Positions 1 through 7,470 are shown, numbered from the stretch's first letter. The stretch is DNA of 23,701 nucleotides from an uncultured Eubacteriales bacterium (GCA_900557655.1 USTX01000001.1:1-23701); one strand, 5' to 3'. The notes: generated from the sequence alone by a model not told the origin. A program made the numbers and translations.

Positions 1-984
1 AAACAATTCATAAGTTAAAAGCGTTATCAAAACTGGCTGCATTTTATGTTTGGTGTTTTTAGACAAGCAAAGCGCCACGATGGTAACGATAATACTGCCA
101 AACCGCAAAAGCTTGCTAAGCAGTGAATGCACGATAGGTAAATGCAACAGCGTTGCAATTTTTGACGCAAGCCCATCAAACCCTATATTAGTCCACGCAG
201 CATCGCGCCCCTCGCCACTGTTAAATCTTGAAAAATTCGCCCAAATTTCTTTGATGTTAGCAAACCCGCCGTCAATAAGTAAAAACGGAATGAATATAAG
301 GATAGCCGCATAAATCAAGGTTTTAACTAAGTCTAAAAATCTGCGGTCTTTAATAAAGAAAAGCAGTAACAGCGCGGGATAAATCTTAACCGCCACCGCG
401 CCCGCTAAGCAAAGGTTGGCGATTTCTCTAAGCCACTTTTTGTCGCTGTTAGTAAAAGCGAAAAACATCATAACCAACAAGCACGCAAAAATTATATTGT
501 TGCCCCTAAACAAGCAGTACGCAAATGGCGCAAAACAAAACGTACAGACTAACAAGTAGGCTAATTTTTTGCCTTTAAACTTAGACATTTTCGCAACTAA
601 AAGCAACACAATTGCCATACAAATCATAAAGAAAAGCAAAAAGCTGATAACAAACGCGGGGTTGGTTGACAACTGAGACAGCGTCATCTCGCCATTGATA
701 TAACTAACCAGCGCTGGCTTACAAATAAGTGCAAACAGATAGAATGGCAAAAACGCGAACGGCGGATAAATCGAGTGTATAGCAGGGTTGCCATACTCGC
801 CCGTATATGGATTTTTAACAATGCAATACGACAAAGTCTCAGCAAAATCGCTAAACATTCCGCCCCAATTGGCCACAACATAGATGATAAGCGCCGCAAC
901 AAACGTCACAACCGACACAATCATCGTCCAAAACAAAATCTTTTCAACCTTGTCTTGCTTGATCACTTTCGTTTCAGTATTCAT
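1..984 (-). CDS. GT87/DUF2029-like polytopic glycosyltransferase (3' end cut by window edge)
   Basis: A membrane glycosyltransferase of the type that uses polyprenyl-phosphate sugars on the outer face of the membrane. I read 328 codons from ATG at 984 and the frame is open at the left edge. One hydrophobic segment lies near residues 17-38. An acidic/aromatic loop (NPYTGEYGNPAIHSIYPP) follows, then further helices. The stretches RGNNIIFACLL and GAVAVKIYPALLLLFF match my memory of the GT87/DUF2029 family pattern. A GGGAGAGAG ribosome site lies just upstream of the ATG. A TTGCTA-17-TATTAG promoter sits between this gene and the terminator of the upstream TasA-like gene, so it is probably its own transcription unit. 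The sugar and acceptor cannot be told. Confidence 0.7.
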   Translation of the reverse strand, partial: MNTETKVIKQDKVEKILFWTMIVSVVTFVAALIIYVVANWGGMFSDFAETLSYCIVKNPYTGEYGNPAIHSIYPPFAFLPFYLFALICKPALVSYINGEMTLSQLSTNPAFVISFLLFFMICMAIVLLLVAKMSKFKGKKLAYLLVCTFCFAPFAYCLFRGNNIIFACLLVMMFFAFTNSDKKWLREIANLCLAGAVAVKIYPALLLLFFIKDRRFLDLVKTLIYAAILIFIPFLLIDGGFANIKEIWANFSRFNSGEGRDAAWTNIGFDGLASKIATLLHLPIVHSLLSKLLRFGSIIVTIVALCLSKNTKHKMQPVLITLLTYELF

Positions 985-1016
985 AAACTCTCTCCCACAT
1001 TTTTTAAAATTTTAAA

Positions 1017-1045
1017 CTAATACACAGGTCTATTATTTTTAGCAA
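1017..1045 (-). promoter_or_regulatory. Candidate sigma-A promoter for the GT87-like gene
   Basis: On the minus strand TTGCTA (1045-1040) and TATTAG (1022-1017) are separated by 17 bases, about 30 bases upstream of the start at 984. It begins inside the T-tract of the preceding terminator, so one transcript ends where the next begins. Confidence 0.45.
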
Positions 1046-1080
1046 AAAAGGCAGCGTAACCTTACGCTTGGGTTACGCTG
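1044..1080 (-). terminator. Intrinsic terminator overlapping the end of the TasA-like gene
   Basis: A 10-bp perfect stem pairs CAGCGTAACC (1080-1071 on the minus strand) with GGTTACGCTG (1061-1052), followed by a run of six T. One arm and the loop contain the last codons and the TAA stop of the gene at 1062-1631, so the coding end doubles as a terminator arm. Confidence 0.85.
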
Positions 1081-1631
1081 ACAGTTGCGATATAAGAATA
1101 GGCCTTGTTAGCAAGGTGCGTTTCGTTGGTGCTTTCGTCAGCAGGCCACTCCCAATAAACGGTTATGGTGGCTTTTTGGTTGTTTGGGTTTTCCTCATCG
1201 CGCGCAATTGAACCCGTTGCCTTGCCCGACCCCACGGTTATTTTTTGCCCGCCAATCGCAAAATTAAGCGGCGGGTACTCTGTGCTGCCATCTGCGGCGG
1301 CTATCGAAATATCCCAATTAACGGCCACCTCTCCCTTAGAGCAATCGATGTTGATCTCAAAACTGCCCTTGCTTAGCGGCGCGATCACCCCGTCTTTTAT
1401 GCGCGAGTCACTGTCAGCCGTGGTGCCGATATCTATCTTAAACGACTGCCCCGTAAAAAGGTCAACATCATTAACAACCACATACCATTTAGCCCCGCGC
1501 GCACTACTATCAGATGAAATAAGGGTTAAAAATCTAGCGTTGGTTGTGGCAACACTCGCCGTTATGACCATCGCAAGCAGAACGAACAAAACTATGATAC
1601 GTGCAGTATGTTTGTTAAGTTTCTTTTTCAA
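1062..1631 (-). CDS. TasA-like secreted protein, SipW-dependent type
   Basis: A 189-aa secreted protein. The N-terminus is basic (MKKKLNKHTAR), followed by a hydrophobic core at residues 12-28 and then TTNARF. This resembles the signal peptides of SipW-processed proteins, where cleavage precedes an aromatic residue. The rest is beta-rich with motifs such as FEINIDCSKGEVAVNWDISI and ends in alternating hydrophobic residues (YSYIATVSVTQA), as expected of a TasA/camelysin-like beta-sandwich. The start is TTG at 1631 with AAGGA nine bases upstream; I see no ATG alternative with a ribosome site. It lies 51 bp downstream of a SipW-like signal peptidase, its likely processing enzyme, and ends in its own terminator. 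Fibre or matrix protein is an inference from the family. Confidence 0.65.
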   Translation of the reverse strand: MKKKLNKHTARIIVLFVLLAMVITASVATTNARFLTLISSDSSARGAKWYVVVNDVDLFTGQSFKIDIGTTADSDSRIKDGVIAPLSKGSFEINIDCSKGEVAVNWDISIAAADGSTEYPPLNFAIGGQKITVGSGKATGSIARDEENPNNQKATITVYWEWPADESTNETHLANKAYSYIATVSVTQA

Positions 1632-1682
1632 ATTGCTTTATCCTTATTAATTTTTGCAGCCAGATATTGAATTTTTGGGCGG

Positions 1683-2501
1683 CTACTCTTGCTCGCCGTC
1701 AGCCTTGTTCCCAAGCGCCTCATCGCTAATGACTTTCGGGTCAATATCCTCGCCGTCTACCGTACCAGCATTATTAGCCTCGCCGTCTACCGTACCAGCG
1801 TTATTTGCCTCGCCGCGTTTTGCGTCAACGTTAGCGCCGTCAGCCGTCACACCGCTTAACTCGGCGCTTCCCTCGCCCGACGCGTTAAGCGCGTTTATCT
1901 GTTTTGTAAGTTTATTTTTTTCTATCGACTTACGAATAAAGTCAATAAGTGCGGGTAACTCAACAAGAATTATAGCAACGATAACCAAAAGTGCGATACC
2001 CCAGCCCGACTTTAAAAAATCCAAAAAGTAACCAAATTTAGGCAATGTTGCAATAACTTTTCCAACAATCTCGTTATCGTCTTTAAAGTTGGCGTCAGCA
2101 GAATTGCCAATATAGTCGCCTTTTGTTGCATACTTTCCATCGTTGGTGATTTCGATTATGCGGTGAGTTACGGGCTTACCATCGGTGTCAATAAATGTTA
2201 TAACGTCGCCAACTTTATAGCTTGATTTGTGCGCAATTACAACTACGTCGCCAACCATAATAGTGGGCTCCATACTTCGTGTTACAACCTTAGCCGACCC
2301 CACGCCCAAAAAAGTAGGCACAGGGTTGCCATTTTTCATTTTTATCATACAAACAACGTTTGAAACCAGCAAAAGCGCGCACAAGCCAATCAGCACCCAT
2401 TTAACCACAGTGCCGACAATTCCCCACACCTCTTTCGCCGATTTTTTCGGCTTTTTAGGCAGGTCTTGTATCGATTGCATTTCAAGTTGCGTTGTTTCCA
2501 T
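1683..2501 (-). CDS. sipW: SipW-like (ER-type, S26B) signal peptidase I
   Basis: A 272-aa membrane serine protease that would remove signal peptides from secreted partners. The first membrane segment spans about residues 28-52. The catalytic box RSMEPTIMVGD gives Ser76, and VTHRI gives His113 where bacterial SPase I would have Lys; this Ser/His arrangement defines the SipW/ER type. KVGDVITF lies between them. A second membrane segment covers about 166-188. The cytoplasmic tail is polar and holds a twice-repeated decapeptide (GEANNAGTVD). The start ATG has AAGGAAA just upstream. It is 26 bp downstream of the 299-aa membrane protein gene and 51 bp upstream of the TasA-like gene, so the three form an operon. 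The symbol denotes family, not proven orthology. Confidence 0.85.
   Translation of the reverse strand: METTQLEMQSIQDLPKKPKKSAKEVWGIVGTVVKWVLIGLCALLLVSNVVCMIKMKNGNPVPTFLGVGSAKVVTRSMEPTIMVGDVVVIAHKSSYKVGDVITFIDTDGKPVTHRIIEITNDGKYATKGDYIGNSADANFKDDNEIVGKVIATLPKFGYFLDFLKSGWGIALLVIVAIILVELPALIDFIRKSIEKNKLTKQINALNASGEGSAELSGVTADGANVDAKRGEANNAGTVDGEANNAGTVDGEDIDPKVISDEALGNKADGEQE
1751..1810. repeat. 30-bp tandem duplication inside the sipW-like gene
   Basis: Two adjacent 30-bp units (1751-1780 and 1781-1810), which I read as differing at about two positions, encode a repeated decapeptide in the polar tail of the signal peptidase. The unit is a multiple of three, so copy number could vary without breaking the frame. 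Confidence 0.8.
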
Positions 2502-2527
2502 ATCTTTCCTTTTTTAAGTATGTCTTT

Positions 2528-3427
2528 TTATCCAACAAACTCGGCCGAAACGGTAAGGTCAAGCTTATATTCATATTGATGACTTCCAATATTAGTGTCT
2601 TTTTCGTCGCTGATATTCGGGTTCCACCACCAGTGCAACACAAGCGCTTGCGTCGCCCCTGGGTCAAGCATCAATTGAATAGTAGATTTGCCATTCTTGC
2701 CAAGCTGAACATAGGTTGTGTCAGCCGTGCCACGCTCGCCGATAAAATACCTTGCGCGCGTGTCGTCCGTAAGTTTATACACCATCGGCCAGCCGTATTT
2801 ATCGTCTGAGGCAAGGGTCACTGAATAATTAATCGCGTGCGTGTCTTCATTTTTGATGATAAACACGTACGTTCCCTTGTCGCCAGGCGCGATACGTTTA
2901 TTGTCATACTGGCTTGATTTAAAGATGGCAAGCTTGCTGTATTGCTTCCAACTGCGCTCTCCTACCTGACTTAAAACGTCAATAACTGGCGCGCGTTTAA
3001 GATAGTCTGGCTCGCTGTTGTCTTTAATAATCTTTCCAAGCACCACGCTGGTTACCGCTGTAACAAGCAGCAGCGCAACCAAAAGCGGAAGCAAAACCGT
3101 GGTCGTTTTATTGGTCTTGATAGTTCCAACAAACTCGGCCGACGTCTGCGCACTCGCCGCCTTTTTGCGATAAATGTTGCGCTTAGCGTCAACCGTTGCA
3201 ATAACGGTGCCGCGGTCAACAATTTCGTTTTTGTTAAAACCCGAGGCCTCGTCGCGGGTAACGATACGTCCCCAAAGTCGGCCATTCAAATCAAAAATCT
3301 TGTTTCCCGAAACCGAGCCAATTACCTTACCGTTACCGTCAATAACGCGCTTGCGACCAAAGCCTAACCTAGGCTTGTCAATAATCGGTGCTCCCGTTAA
3401 CGAATTTTTGAATTTGTTATTATCCAT
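2528..3427 (-). CDS. Single-pass membrane protein with beta-flower-like N-terminus and TasA-like ectodomain
   Basis: A 299-aa protein and first gene of the sipW/TasA-like operon. Residues 28-86 hold short repeated G-x-V/I-x-G turns (GNGKVIGSV, LNGRLWGRI, RGTVIATVD). These resemble the 4-fold beta-flower or PRC-like small beta domains; the family name is a tentative reading. A hydrophobic segment at about 110-132 is the only membrane anchor. The part after it is beta-rich (KGTYVFIIKNEDTHAINYSV, KLDLTVSAEFVG) and looks like the TasA-type ectodomain of the neighbours. The hexapeptide SAEFVG occurs at residues 96-101, just before the membrane segment, and again as the last six residues. ATG at 3427 is preceded by AAAGGA. 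It could be an assembly or anchoring factor for the fibre protein, but that is an inference. Confidence 0.6.
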   Translation of the reverse strand: MDNNKFKNSLTGAPIIDKPRLGFGRKRVIDGNGKVIGSVSGNKIFDLNGRLWGRIVTRDEASGFNKNEIVDRGTVIATVDAKRNIYRKKAASAQTSAEFVGTIKTNKTTTVLLPLLVALLLVTAVTSVVLGKIIKDNSEPDYLKRAPVIDVLSQVGERSWKQYSKLAIFKSSQYDNKRIAPGDKGTYVFIIKNEDTHAINYSVTLASDDKYGWPMVYKLTDDTRARYFIGERGTADTTYVQLGKNGKSTIQLMLDPGATQALVLHWWWNPNISDEKDTNIGSHQYEYKLDLTVSAEFVG

Positions 3428-3480
3428 TGTATCCTTTTGTGTGAATTAAAGGTCGCCGTATCAACTTTTCCCAAAAATTG

Positions 3481-3486
3481 ATTATA
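3481..3486 (-). promoter_or_regulatory. Candidate -10 element for the first sipW operon
   Basis: A perfect TATAAT on the minus strand lies about 50 bases upstream of the start at 3427. The -35 region at the right spacing is weak, so this is a partial promoter call. Confidence 0.35.
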
Positions 3487-3523
3487 CCCCATAATTAGTA
3501 TGAGTAATTTTCGCAAAATAATT

Positions 3524-3545
3524 AGCAGGACGCCATTGTCCTGCT
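3524..3545 (-). terminator. Stem-loop, probable terminator of the HEPN-like gene
   Basis: An 8-bp perfect inverted repeat (AGCAGGAC/GTCCTGCT) with a 6-base loop lies about 80 bases past the stop of the gene at 3624-4049. It is followed on the minus strand by AATTATTTT, a weak U-tract. It could also act in the other direction. Confidence 0.5.
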
Positions 3546-3623
3546 ATCATTTTATCACAATCATTTAAATTATTAAAACATTTTTTGCCATTTTCTTATT
3601 TTTTTTACAAGCCCAGCGCGGCT

Positions 3624-4049
3624 TTATTTCTTATCATTTAAAATCTGAGTGCGAATTTGCTCGGTTTGGCGCTGAATGCTTACTATCGCGGTATGAGCCT
3701 GCCTTAGGCGCACAAACGCCCGCTTAAACTCCACCGAACCCTCAAAATGCGGGATATACGCAAATTCAAGCGCACAATTATGGCAAAAATAGTTTCTCTC
3801 GCGCGCCAATGTAAAAAGCATATCATAGGCATCAAGGCTAAAAAAGTGCTGCTTGCGCGGTTTGTCCAACTCTTTAAGCCGCCTTACCATCTCGCCCAAC
3901 CCCTTGCTTGTTTCGTCAATCTCTTTCTTGTTTTTAATAACGTCGCCTACTGACAGCCCCGCAAATATCCACCTTAAATCACTTTCCATCAGCTGATACA
4001 ACAAAATCGTCTCGCCCAGCAAATACTTATACTCACCAAAATTATCCAT
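3624..4049 (-). CDS. Small HEPN-like helical protein
   Basis: A 141-aa protein that looks wholly alpha-helical and has no signal peptide. The stretch RERNYFCHNC contains R-N-x3-H, which fits the Rx4-6H motif of HEPN RNases, including the polar residue right after Arg. It is preceded by a helix with Leu/Phe spacing and followed by more helices, as in stand-alone HEPN proteins. I do not recognise the exact family and claim only the motif and length. The ribosome site is odd: AGGGG ends about two bases before the ATG, too close for normal use. It stands alone between the two sipW modules, with its own stem-loop downstream. It could be an RNase toxin or a non-catalytic helical protein. Confidence 0.45.
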   Translation of the reverse strand: MDNFGEYKYLLGETILLYQLMESDLRWIFAGLSVGDVIKNKKEIDETSKGLGEMVRRLKELDKPRKQHFFSLDAYDMLFTLARERNYFCHNCALEFAYIPHFEGSVEFKRAFVRLRQAHTAIVSIQRQTEQIRTQILNDKK

Positions 4050-4162
4050 ACCCCTATTCTACCACAAACATCCCAAATCTCCAAATTATCCAACCACCAC
4101 TTTGCCACAAATTACCCAACCACTACCGCAATTATCATTACAAGCGTACGCCTCCGCCCCCT

Positions 4163-4197
4163 TGTCATTGCGAGGAACGTAGTGACGTGGCAATCCC
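4163..4197. repeat. Dispersed palindromic intergenic element
   Basis: An imperfect palindrome with outer arms ATTGC (4167-4171) and GCAAT (4190-4194) and inner ACGT repeats. From memory, near-identical elements (TGTCATTGCGAGGAACG...) occur in many copies in intergenic DNA of diverse bacteria. Only one copy is in this window, so the repeat status here rests on that knowledge. Confidence 0.6.
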
Positions 4198-4231
4198 ATT
4201 GTTAAAGTTTAAAGTTGAAAATTGGCAAGAA

Positions 4232-4269
4232 AAAAACACGGGCATCGCCAAGTGACAATCCGTGTTTTT
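4232..4269 (-). terminator. Intrinsic terminator of the second TasA-like gene
   Basis: A 10-bp perfect stem (AAAAACACGG/CCGTGTTTTT) with an 18-base loop lies about 35 bases after the stop of the gene at 4303-5172. On the minus strand it ends in a T-tract. Confidence 0.85.
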
Positions 4270-4302
4270 AAATGTGTTTATCTTAATTTAACTGATATTA
4301 AA

Positions 4303-5172
4303 TTAAGCACCAATAGTGGTATCTTGTTCAGCAGTGATGCCGATTGAAAGTTGCATAGTTGACTTTCCGGCATCAGTCTTAGCAAGAGTAAGTTTTTTCT
4401 CACCCAGAGTAAGAACGTCTACATTACCAACAGCGTTTTCAGTGAGTTGTAATTGGGCAACAATATAACCAACATAAGTATCAAACAAGTTATTTGCTTT
4501 GCTTGTGTCATATGTTAAGGTTGTCCATTTAATGTTTGACGTAACCGTAACTGAAACAACATCAGCAACGTCAGCGCCCATAGCTGTAACTTTCAACGCT
4601 TTTCCATCTTCAGTAACAGTTAAACCTGCACCCTCTAGTGCGGTTTTAAATTGGCTTTGGATTGTGCCTTCACCAGAAGAAACCTTAATTAAGCCTCTTG
4701 CTGACAAAGCCTCAGTGTCGCCCAATTTAGCACCAGTAAGGGCAGTTCCCTTAGCGGTTGTTCCGCCATCAACTTTACCTTCTGCAGCAGTGCCATAGCC
4801 AAAATAGGTGGCAATAGCATCAAAGTTGTCGTTATAGAAACTTCTTAATGCTGTCCAGTTAGCTGTAGTGAAAGCGTTAGTACCTTCAGCATCTTCAGCA
4901 TCTTCGGCAAACATTAAGATAGTTGCAACTTGTGAATAGTACTTAATGGTTGCTGCAGTGTCACCAGAACCCCCATCAGGCCCAATAACTTTGGTGTCTT
5001 TGAAATTAAGAGCGCCACCATCAGTAAGCATAAAGCCTGCTGCCTGAACACTACCATTACCACCAACTTTACTTACGAATTTAGCGTAAGTTGAGCCGAT
5101 AACGCAAGTTGAAATAATTGTTAAAGACAAAACTGCAAAAGCAATTGTCATTAACCAATTTCTCTTTTTCAT
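4303..5172 (-). CDS. TasA-like secreted protein, SipW-dependent type (second copy)
   Basis: A 289-aa secreted protein. The signal peptide has a basic start (MKKRNW), a hydrophobic stretch at residues 7-25 and STYAKF, the hallmark-like site of SipW-processed proteins. The mature part is rich in Ala, Gly, Thr and acidic residues and poor in Cys and Trp, with beta-like segments near the C-terminus (LTYDTSKANNLFDTYVGYIV, KSTMQLSIGITAEQD). This suggests an abundant extracellular or matrix protein. AAAGGAG lies about nine bases upstream of ATG at 5172. The gene lies 180 bp downstream of the larger SipW-like peptidase. A leader of four stem-loops precedes it and a strong terminator follows. It shares only the general architecture with the protein at 1062-1631. 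Its role in fibres or biofilm is inferred. Confidence 0.65.
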   Translation of the reverse strand: MKKRNWLMTIAFAVLSLTIISTCVIGSTYAKFVSKVGGNGSVQAAGFMLTDGGALNFKDTKVIGPDGGSGDTAATIKYYSQVATILMFAEDAEDAEGTNAFTTANWTALRSFYNDNFDAIATYFGYGTAAEGKVDGGTTAKGTALTGAKLGDTEALSARGLIKVSSGEGTIQSQFKTALEGAGLTVTEDGKALKVTAMGADVADVVSVTVTSNIKWTTLTYDTSKANNLFDTYVGYIVAQLQLTENAVGNVDVLTLGEKKLTLAKTDAGKSTMQLSIGITAEQDTTIGA

Positions 5173-5201
5173 TTTGTTTTTCTCCTTTTATTTTTCTTGT
5201 T

Positions 5202-5330
5202 GCTTGTGTTTGTAGCTACATAAAACACAAGCGATTGTTTAAAGGGCAACAAATTGCACGCCCTTTAACCGTAGCTTTGGCGCAAAGCTAGCCTTACGCC
5301 TATATTCCCACATACACTTGGCTTGTATGT
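5202..5330 (-). promoter_or_regulatory. Leader with four consecutive stem-loops upstream of the TasA-like gene
   Basis: Four perfect inverted repeats follow each other in the 180-bp gap: 5202-5211/5223-5232 (10 bp), 5239-5247/5260-5268 (9 bp), 5272-5279/5283-5290 (8 bp, 3-base loop) and 5310-5316/5324-5330 (7 bp). None has a proper T-tract. They would form a structured 5' leader for the gene at 4303-5172, or a processing/stability element between the two genes. Confidence 0.6.
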
Positions 5331-5352
5331 TGAAACCGAAATAAAACCTTAA

Positions 5353-6561
5353 TTAGTCTTTCTTTTCAAGGTCGGCGAGTTTCTTTCGCAGTTCTTCAAG
5401 TTCGTTATTTGCGCTTGCATTAGACGCGCGCTGAATCTTCATCTCTTCATTACGTTTAATGAATTCATAAACAATAAATGCAACAAGAGGAATACCAATA
5501 CAAACGATCAAGCCCCAAGTGCCTTGCATCCAATAGATAAAGCCACCAAAGCCACTTATTTTAGACGTGTATTTTCCTTGCACTTGAGATGCATAAACAA
5601 CTCTTTCATCATATTCGTATTCAGGATTTCCCTGAGAATCCTTTACAATGCTACCATCGGGGTTATATTTAAAGTTATTAATACCATAAGTTTGGAACAT
5701 TGTTTCTCCCTTATGATCACCTTCCGCCGTTTCTACTAAAACTTGCTTAATTTTGTGGGTAACAACAATACCTAAAGTTTTTCCGTCATCTTCATACTCA
5801 CGGAATGTAATTACGTCGCCAACTTTTAAGGTTGACGTATCTACAACCTTTGAGAATATTAAATCGTCTTTTTTAATTTGTGGATACATTGAGTCGCTTT
5901 TAACTATAAATGGTCTATATCCAAAAATTGATGGAACTTCATTTGGTTTTATGATTGCCTTAAATATCATTATAATATTCATCAAAAGCAAAGGCAGCAT
6001 CAAAACGCAAAGCCCGATACTTACCCAAAACATTGTTATTTCGGCGGCTGATTTCTTTCTTTTTGGCTCGGCGACTTCGGCGTTTGGCGCACTGCTTACA
6101 ACGCGCGACTCCTCGCTTGACGCGTTAACATCAACCTCGCCCGCTGCTACTGGCTTAGACTCATCCGTTAAAGGCAAAGTCGCGATCCCGTTTTCGGCAT
6201 TTGCGTCAATTTTTTCGGCATTTGCCTGCGTCTTTGCGGCTTCGGCATTGACTTTATCAGCCTCGCTAAGACCCACATTGGCCGTTAATTTATCATCATC
6301 AGCAGATGCAGCAACGGCTTTTGGAGGCCTCCCCCTGCGGGCGCCCGTTCCCGTTTGCGCCTTGCTACCGACGGTTGGCTTGCTTGCGCTTGCCTTATCT
6401 GCGGCGGCTTTTGACTTAGCGGCGCTGGTTTTTGCCCCAGCCTTAGCGCCTGATTTAGCGGTCTTCGCCCTCGTTTTCCCTTTTGCAGCCGACTTAGCAG
6501 TTTTAGCGTTTGAAGCGTTAACGCTAAGTTCGTCAGTAGTTTGGTTTGTTTTTTCTACCAT
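5353..6561 (-). CDS. sipW: SipW-like signal peptidase with long Ala/Lys-rich AT-hook-like N-terminal tail
   Basis: A 402-aa membrane serine protease, about twice the usual SipW length. I start at ATG 6561 because GGAG lies seven bases upstream; a GTG four codons earlier overlaps that site. Residues 1-165 are a low-complexity cytoplasmic tail. The first 50 are rich in Ala, Lys, Thr and Ser with KTAKS-like repeats, as in histone H1 tails, and RRGRPPK near residue 75-81 is an AT-hook-like core. A membrane segment covers about 176-202. The catalytic region has KSDSMYPQIKKDD (Ser224) and VVTHKI (His269), the Ser/His type. A second membrane segment lies around 347-368, followed by a charged coiled coil (NNELEELRKKLADLEKKD). 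It precedes and probably serves the TasA-like gene at 4303-5172. Confidence 0.8.
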   Translation of the reverse strand: MVEKTNQTTDELSVNASNAKTAKSAAKGKTRAKTAKSGAKAGAKTSAAKSKAAADKASASKPTVGSKAQTGTGARRGRPPKAVAASADDDKLTANVGLSEADKVNAEAAKTQANAEKIDANAENGIATLPLTDESKPVAAGEVDVNASSEESRVVSSAPNAEVAEPKRKKSAAEITMFWVSIGLCVLMLPLLLMNIIMIFKAIIKPNEVPSIFGYRPFIVKSDSMYPQIKKDDLIFSKVVDTSTLKVGDVITFREYEDDGKTLGIVVTHKIKQVLVETAEGDHKGETMFQTYGINNFKYNPDGSIVKDSQGNPEYEYDERVVYASQVQGKYTSKISGFGGFIYWMQGTWGLIVCIGIPLVAFIVYEFIKRNEEMKIQRASNASANNELEELRKKLADLEKKD

Positions 6562-7220
6562 GTCATTCTCCACTGATTATATTTTCTAACGCGTGGCGCA
6601 TAAATATTCGCCATTCGTCAAAAAACTACTATTTTCTACAAACTGATTTTACCACACTTACTTTACCCTTGGCAAACAATTTTACCCACTTTTTGATTTT
6701 TTTCGCCCACAGAAACAATAATAGCCCCCGCCACCTTGAATACGCTAAATAGCCCCTCGCTTTTGCCTATTTTAAAGTTAGGTAACAACCTTGCGTTCCT
6801 TCCCTAAACAATGCACCAAAGATAATCGCTTTTGTTGTATGCGTAACTTGCTACCCCTCACGCCACATTAACAAAAACCTTTTTATAATTTTTGCAGGCC
6901 ATTATAAGTTCACAATAATAGAGATAAATCATATAAAAATAAATAAACGGGTTAAAAGATTATTTTTGTGGCGTATCGTTTTCAAATTGGGTTATTAACA
7001 AATTTTAAAAACTTGTTAAAAACTCTTGCAATTTTGCAAGAAATATGATACTCTATCGTCGTACACCTCGCGCAGGTTTTGCATATGTCGTCGTCCTAAC
7101 GCGCAAAATAAAACAGCGTATAGCCCTGATGCCCAACGCATAGTAATGTCGCAACGCACAAAATTTATCCCGCGCACCGTATATTTCATTATGCTGACAG
7201 GTGAACATCAAACTGAATAT
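6562..7220. other. Intergenic region without a supported gene
   Basis: About 660 bases between the divergent signal peptidase gene and the tRNA. I see no ORF with a credible ribosome site. It holds AT-rich inverted repeats around 7000-7040 and a possible promoter at 7026-7054. Confidence 0.6.
7026..7054 (+). promoter_or_regulatory. Candidate promoter upstream of tRNA-Ser
   Basis: TTGCAA (7026-7031), a 17-base spacer and TACTCT (7049-7054). It lies about 165 bases before the tRNA, so a long leader would have to be trimmed; a nearer promoter cannot be ruled out. Confidence 0.35.
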
Positions 7221-7308
7221 GGAGAGTTGGCTGAGCGGTCGAAAGCAGCGGTCTTGAAAACCGTCGTAGTGAAAGCTACCTGGGGTTCGAATCCCTAACT
7301 CTCCGCCA
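7221..7308 (+). tRNA. tRNA-Ser (anticodon UGA)
   Basis: An 88-base class II tRNA. The acceptor stem pairs GGAGAGT (7221-7227) with ACTCTCC (7298-7304), followed by the discriminator G and an encoded CCA (7306-7308). The anticodon loop CTTGAAA gives TGA at 7255-7257. A long variable arm (GTAG/CTAC, 7266-7279) is typical of serine tRNAs, and GGTTCGAATCC forms the T arm. The AT-rich accessory island begins just after it. Confidence 0.95.
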
Positions 7309-7313
7309 TTTTG

Positions 7314-7350
7314 TACCCAACTGAACACTTTGTTTGGTTGGGTATTTTTT
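7314..7350 (+). terminator. Intrinsic terminator of tRNA-Ser
   Basis: An 8-bp stem (TACCCAAC 7314-7321, GTTGGGTA 7337-7344) is followed by six T. Confidence 0.85.
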
Positions 7351-7398
7351 ATTTGATGTTCTTTTTGTAATTTATCCATTATCTTAAAAATCATCTAG

Positions 7399-7420
7399 GC
7401 TCAGGAATCTGAGCTTTTTT
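7399..7420 (+). terminator. Second terminator downstream of tRNA-Ser
   Basis: A 6-bp stem (GCTCAG/CTGAGC) with a 4-base loop is followed by six T. It sits about 50 bp after the first terminator and may insulate the defence gene that follows. Confidence 0.7.
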
Positions 7421-7442
7421 ATTATAAATACAATTTTTAGTG

Positions 7443-7470
7443 TTGAAAATTGCCAACAATGTTGTATACT
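7443..7470 (+). promoter_or_regulatory. Sigma-A promoter of the Avs-like gene
   Basis: TTGAAA (7443-7448), a 16-base spacer and TATACT (7465-7470), 55 bases upstream of the start codon at 7526. No operator-like repeat is seen around it. Confidence 0.6.

Noticed and set aside
7026..7394. Open frames on both strands over the tRNA-Ser region.
   Set aside because: They overlap the tRNA and its terminator and have no ribosome site or recognisable protein sequence.
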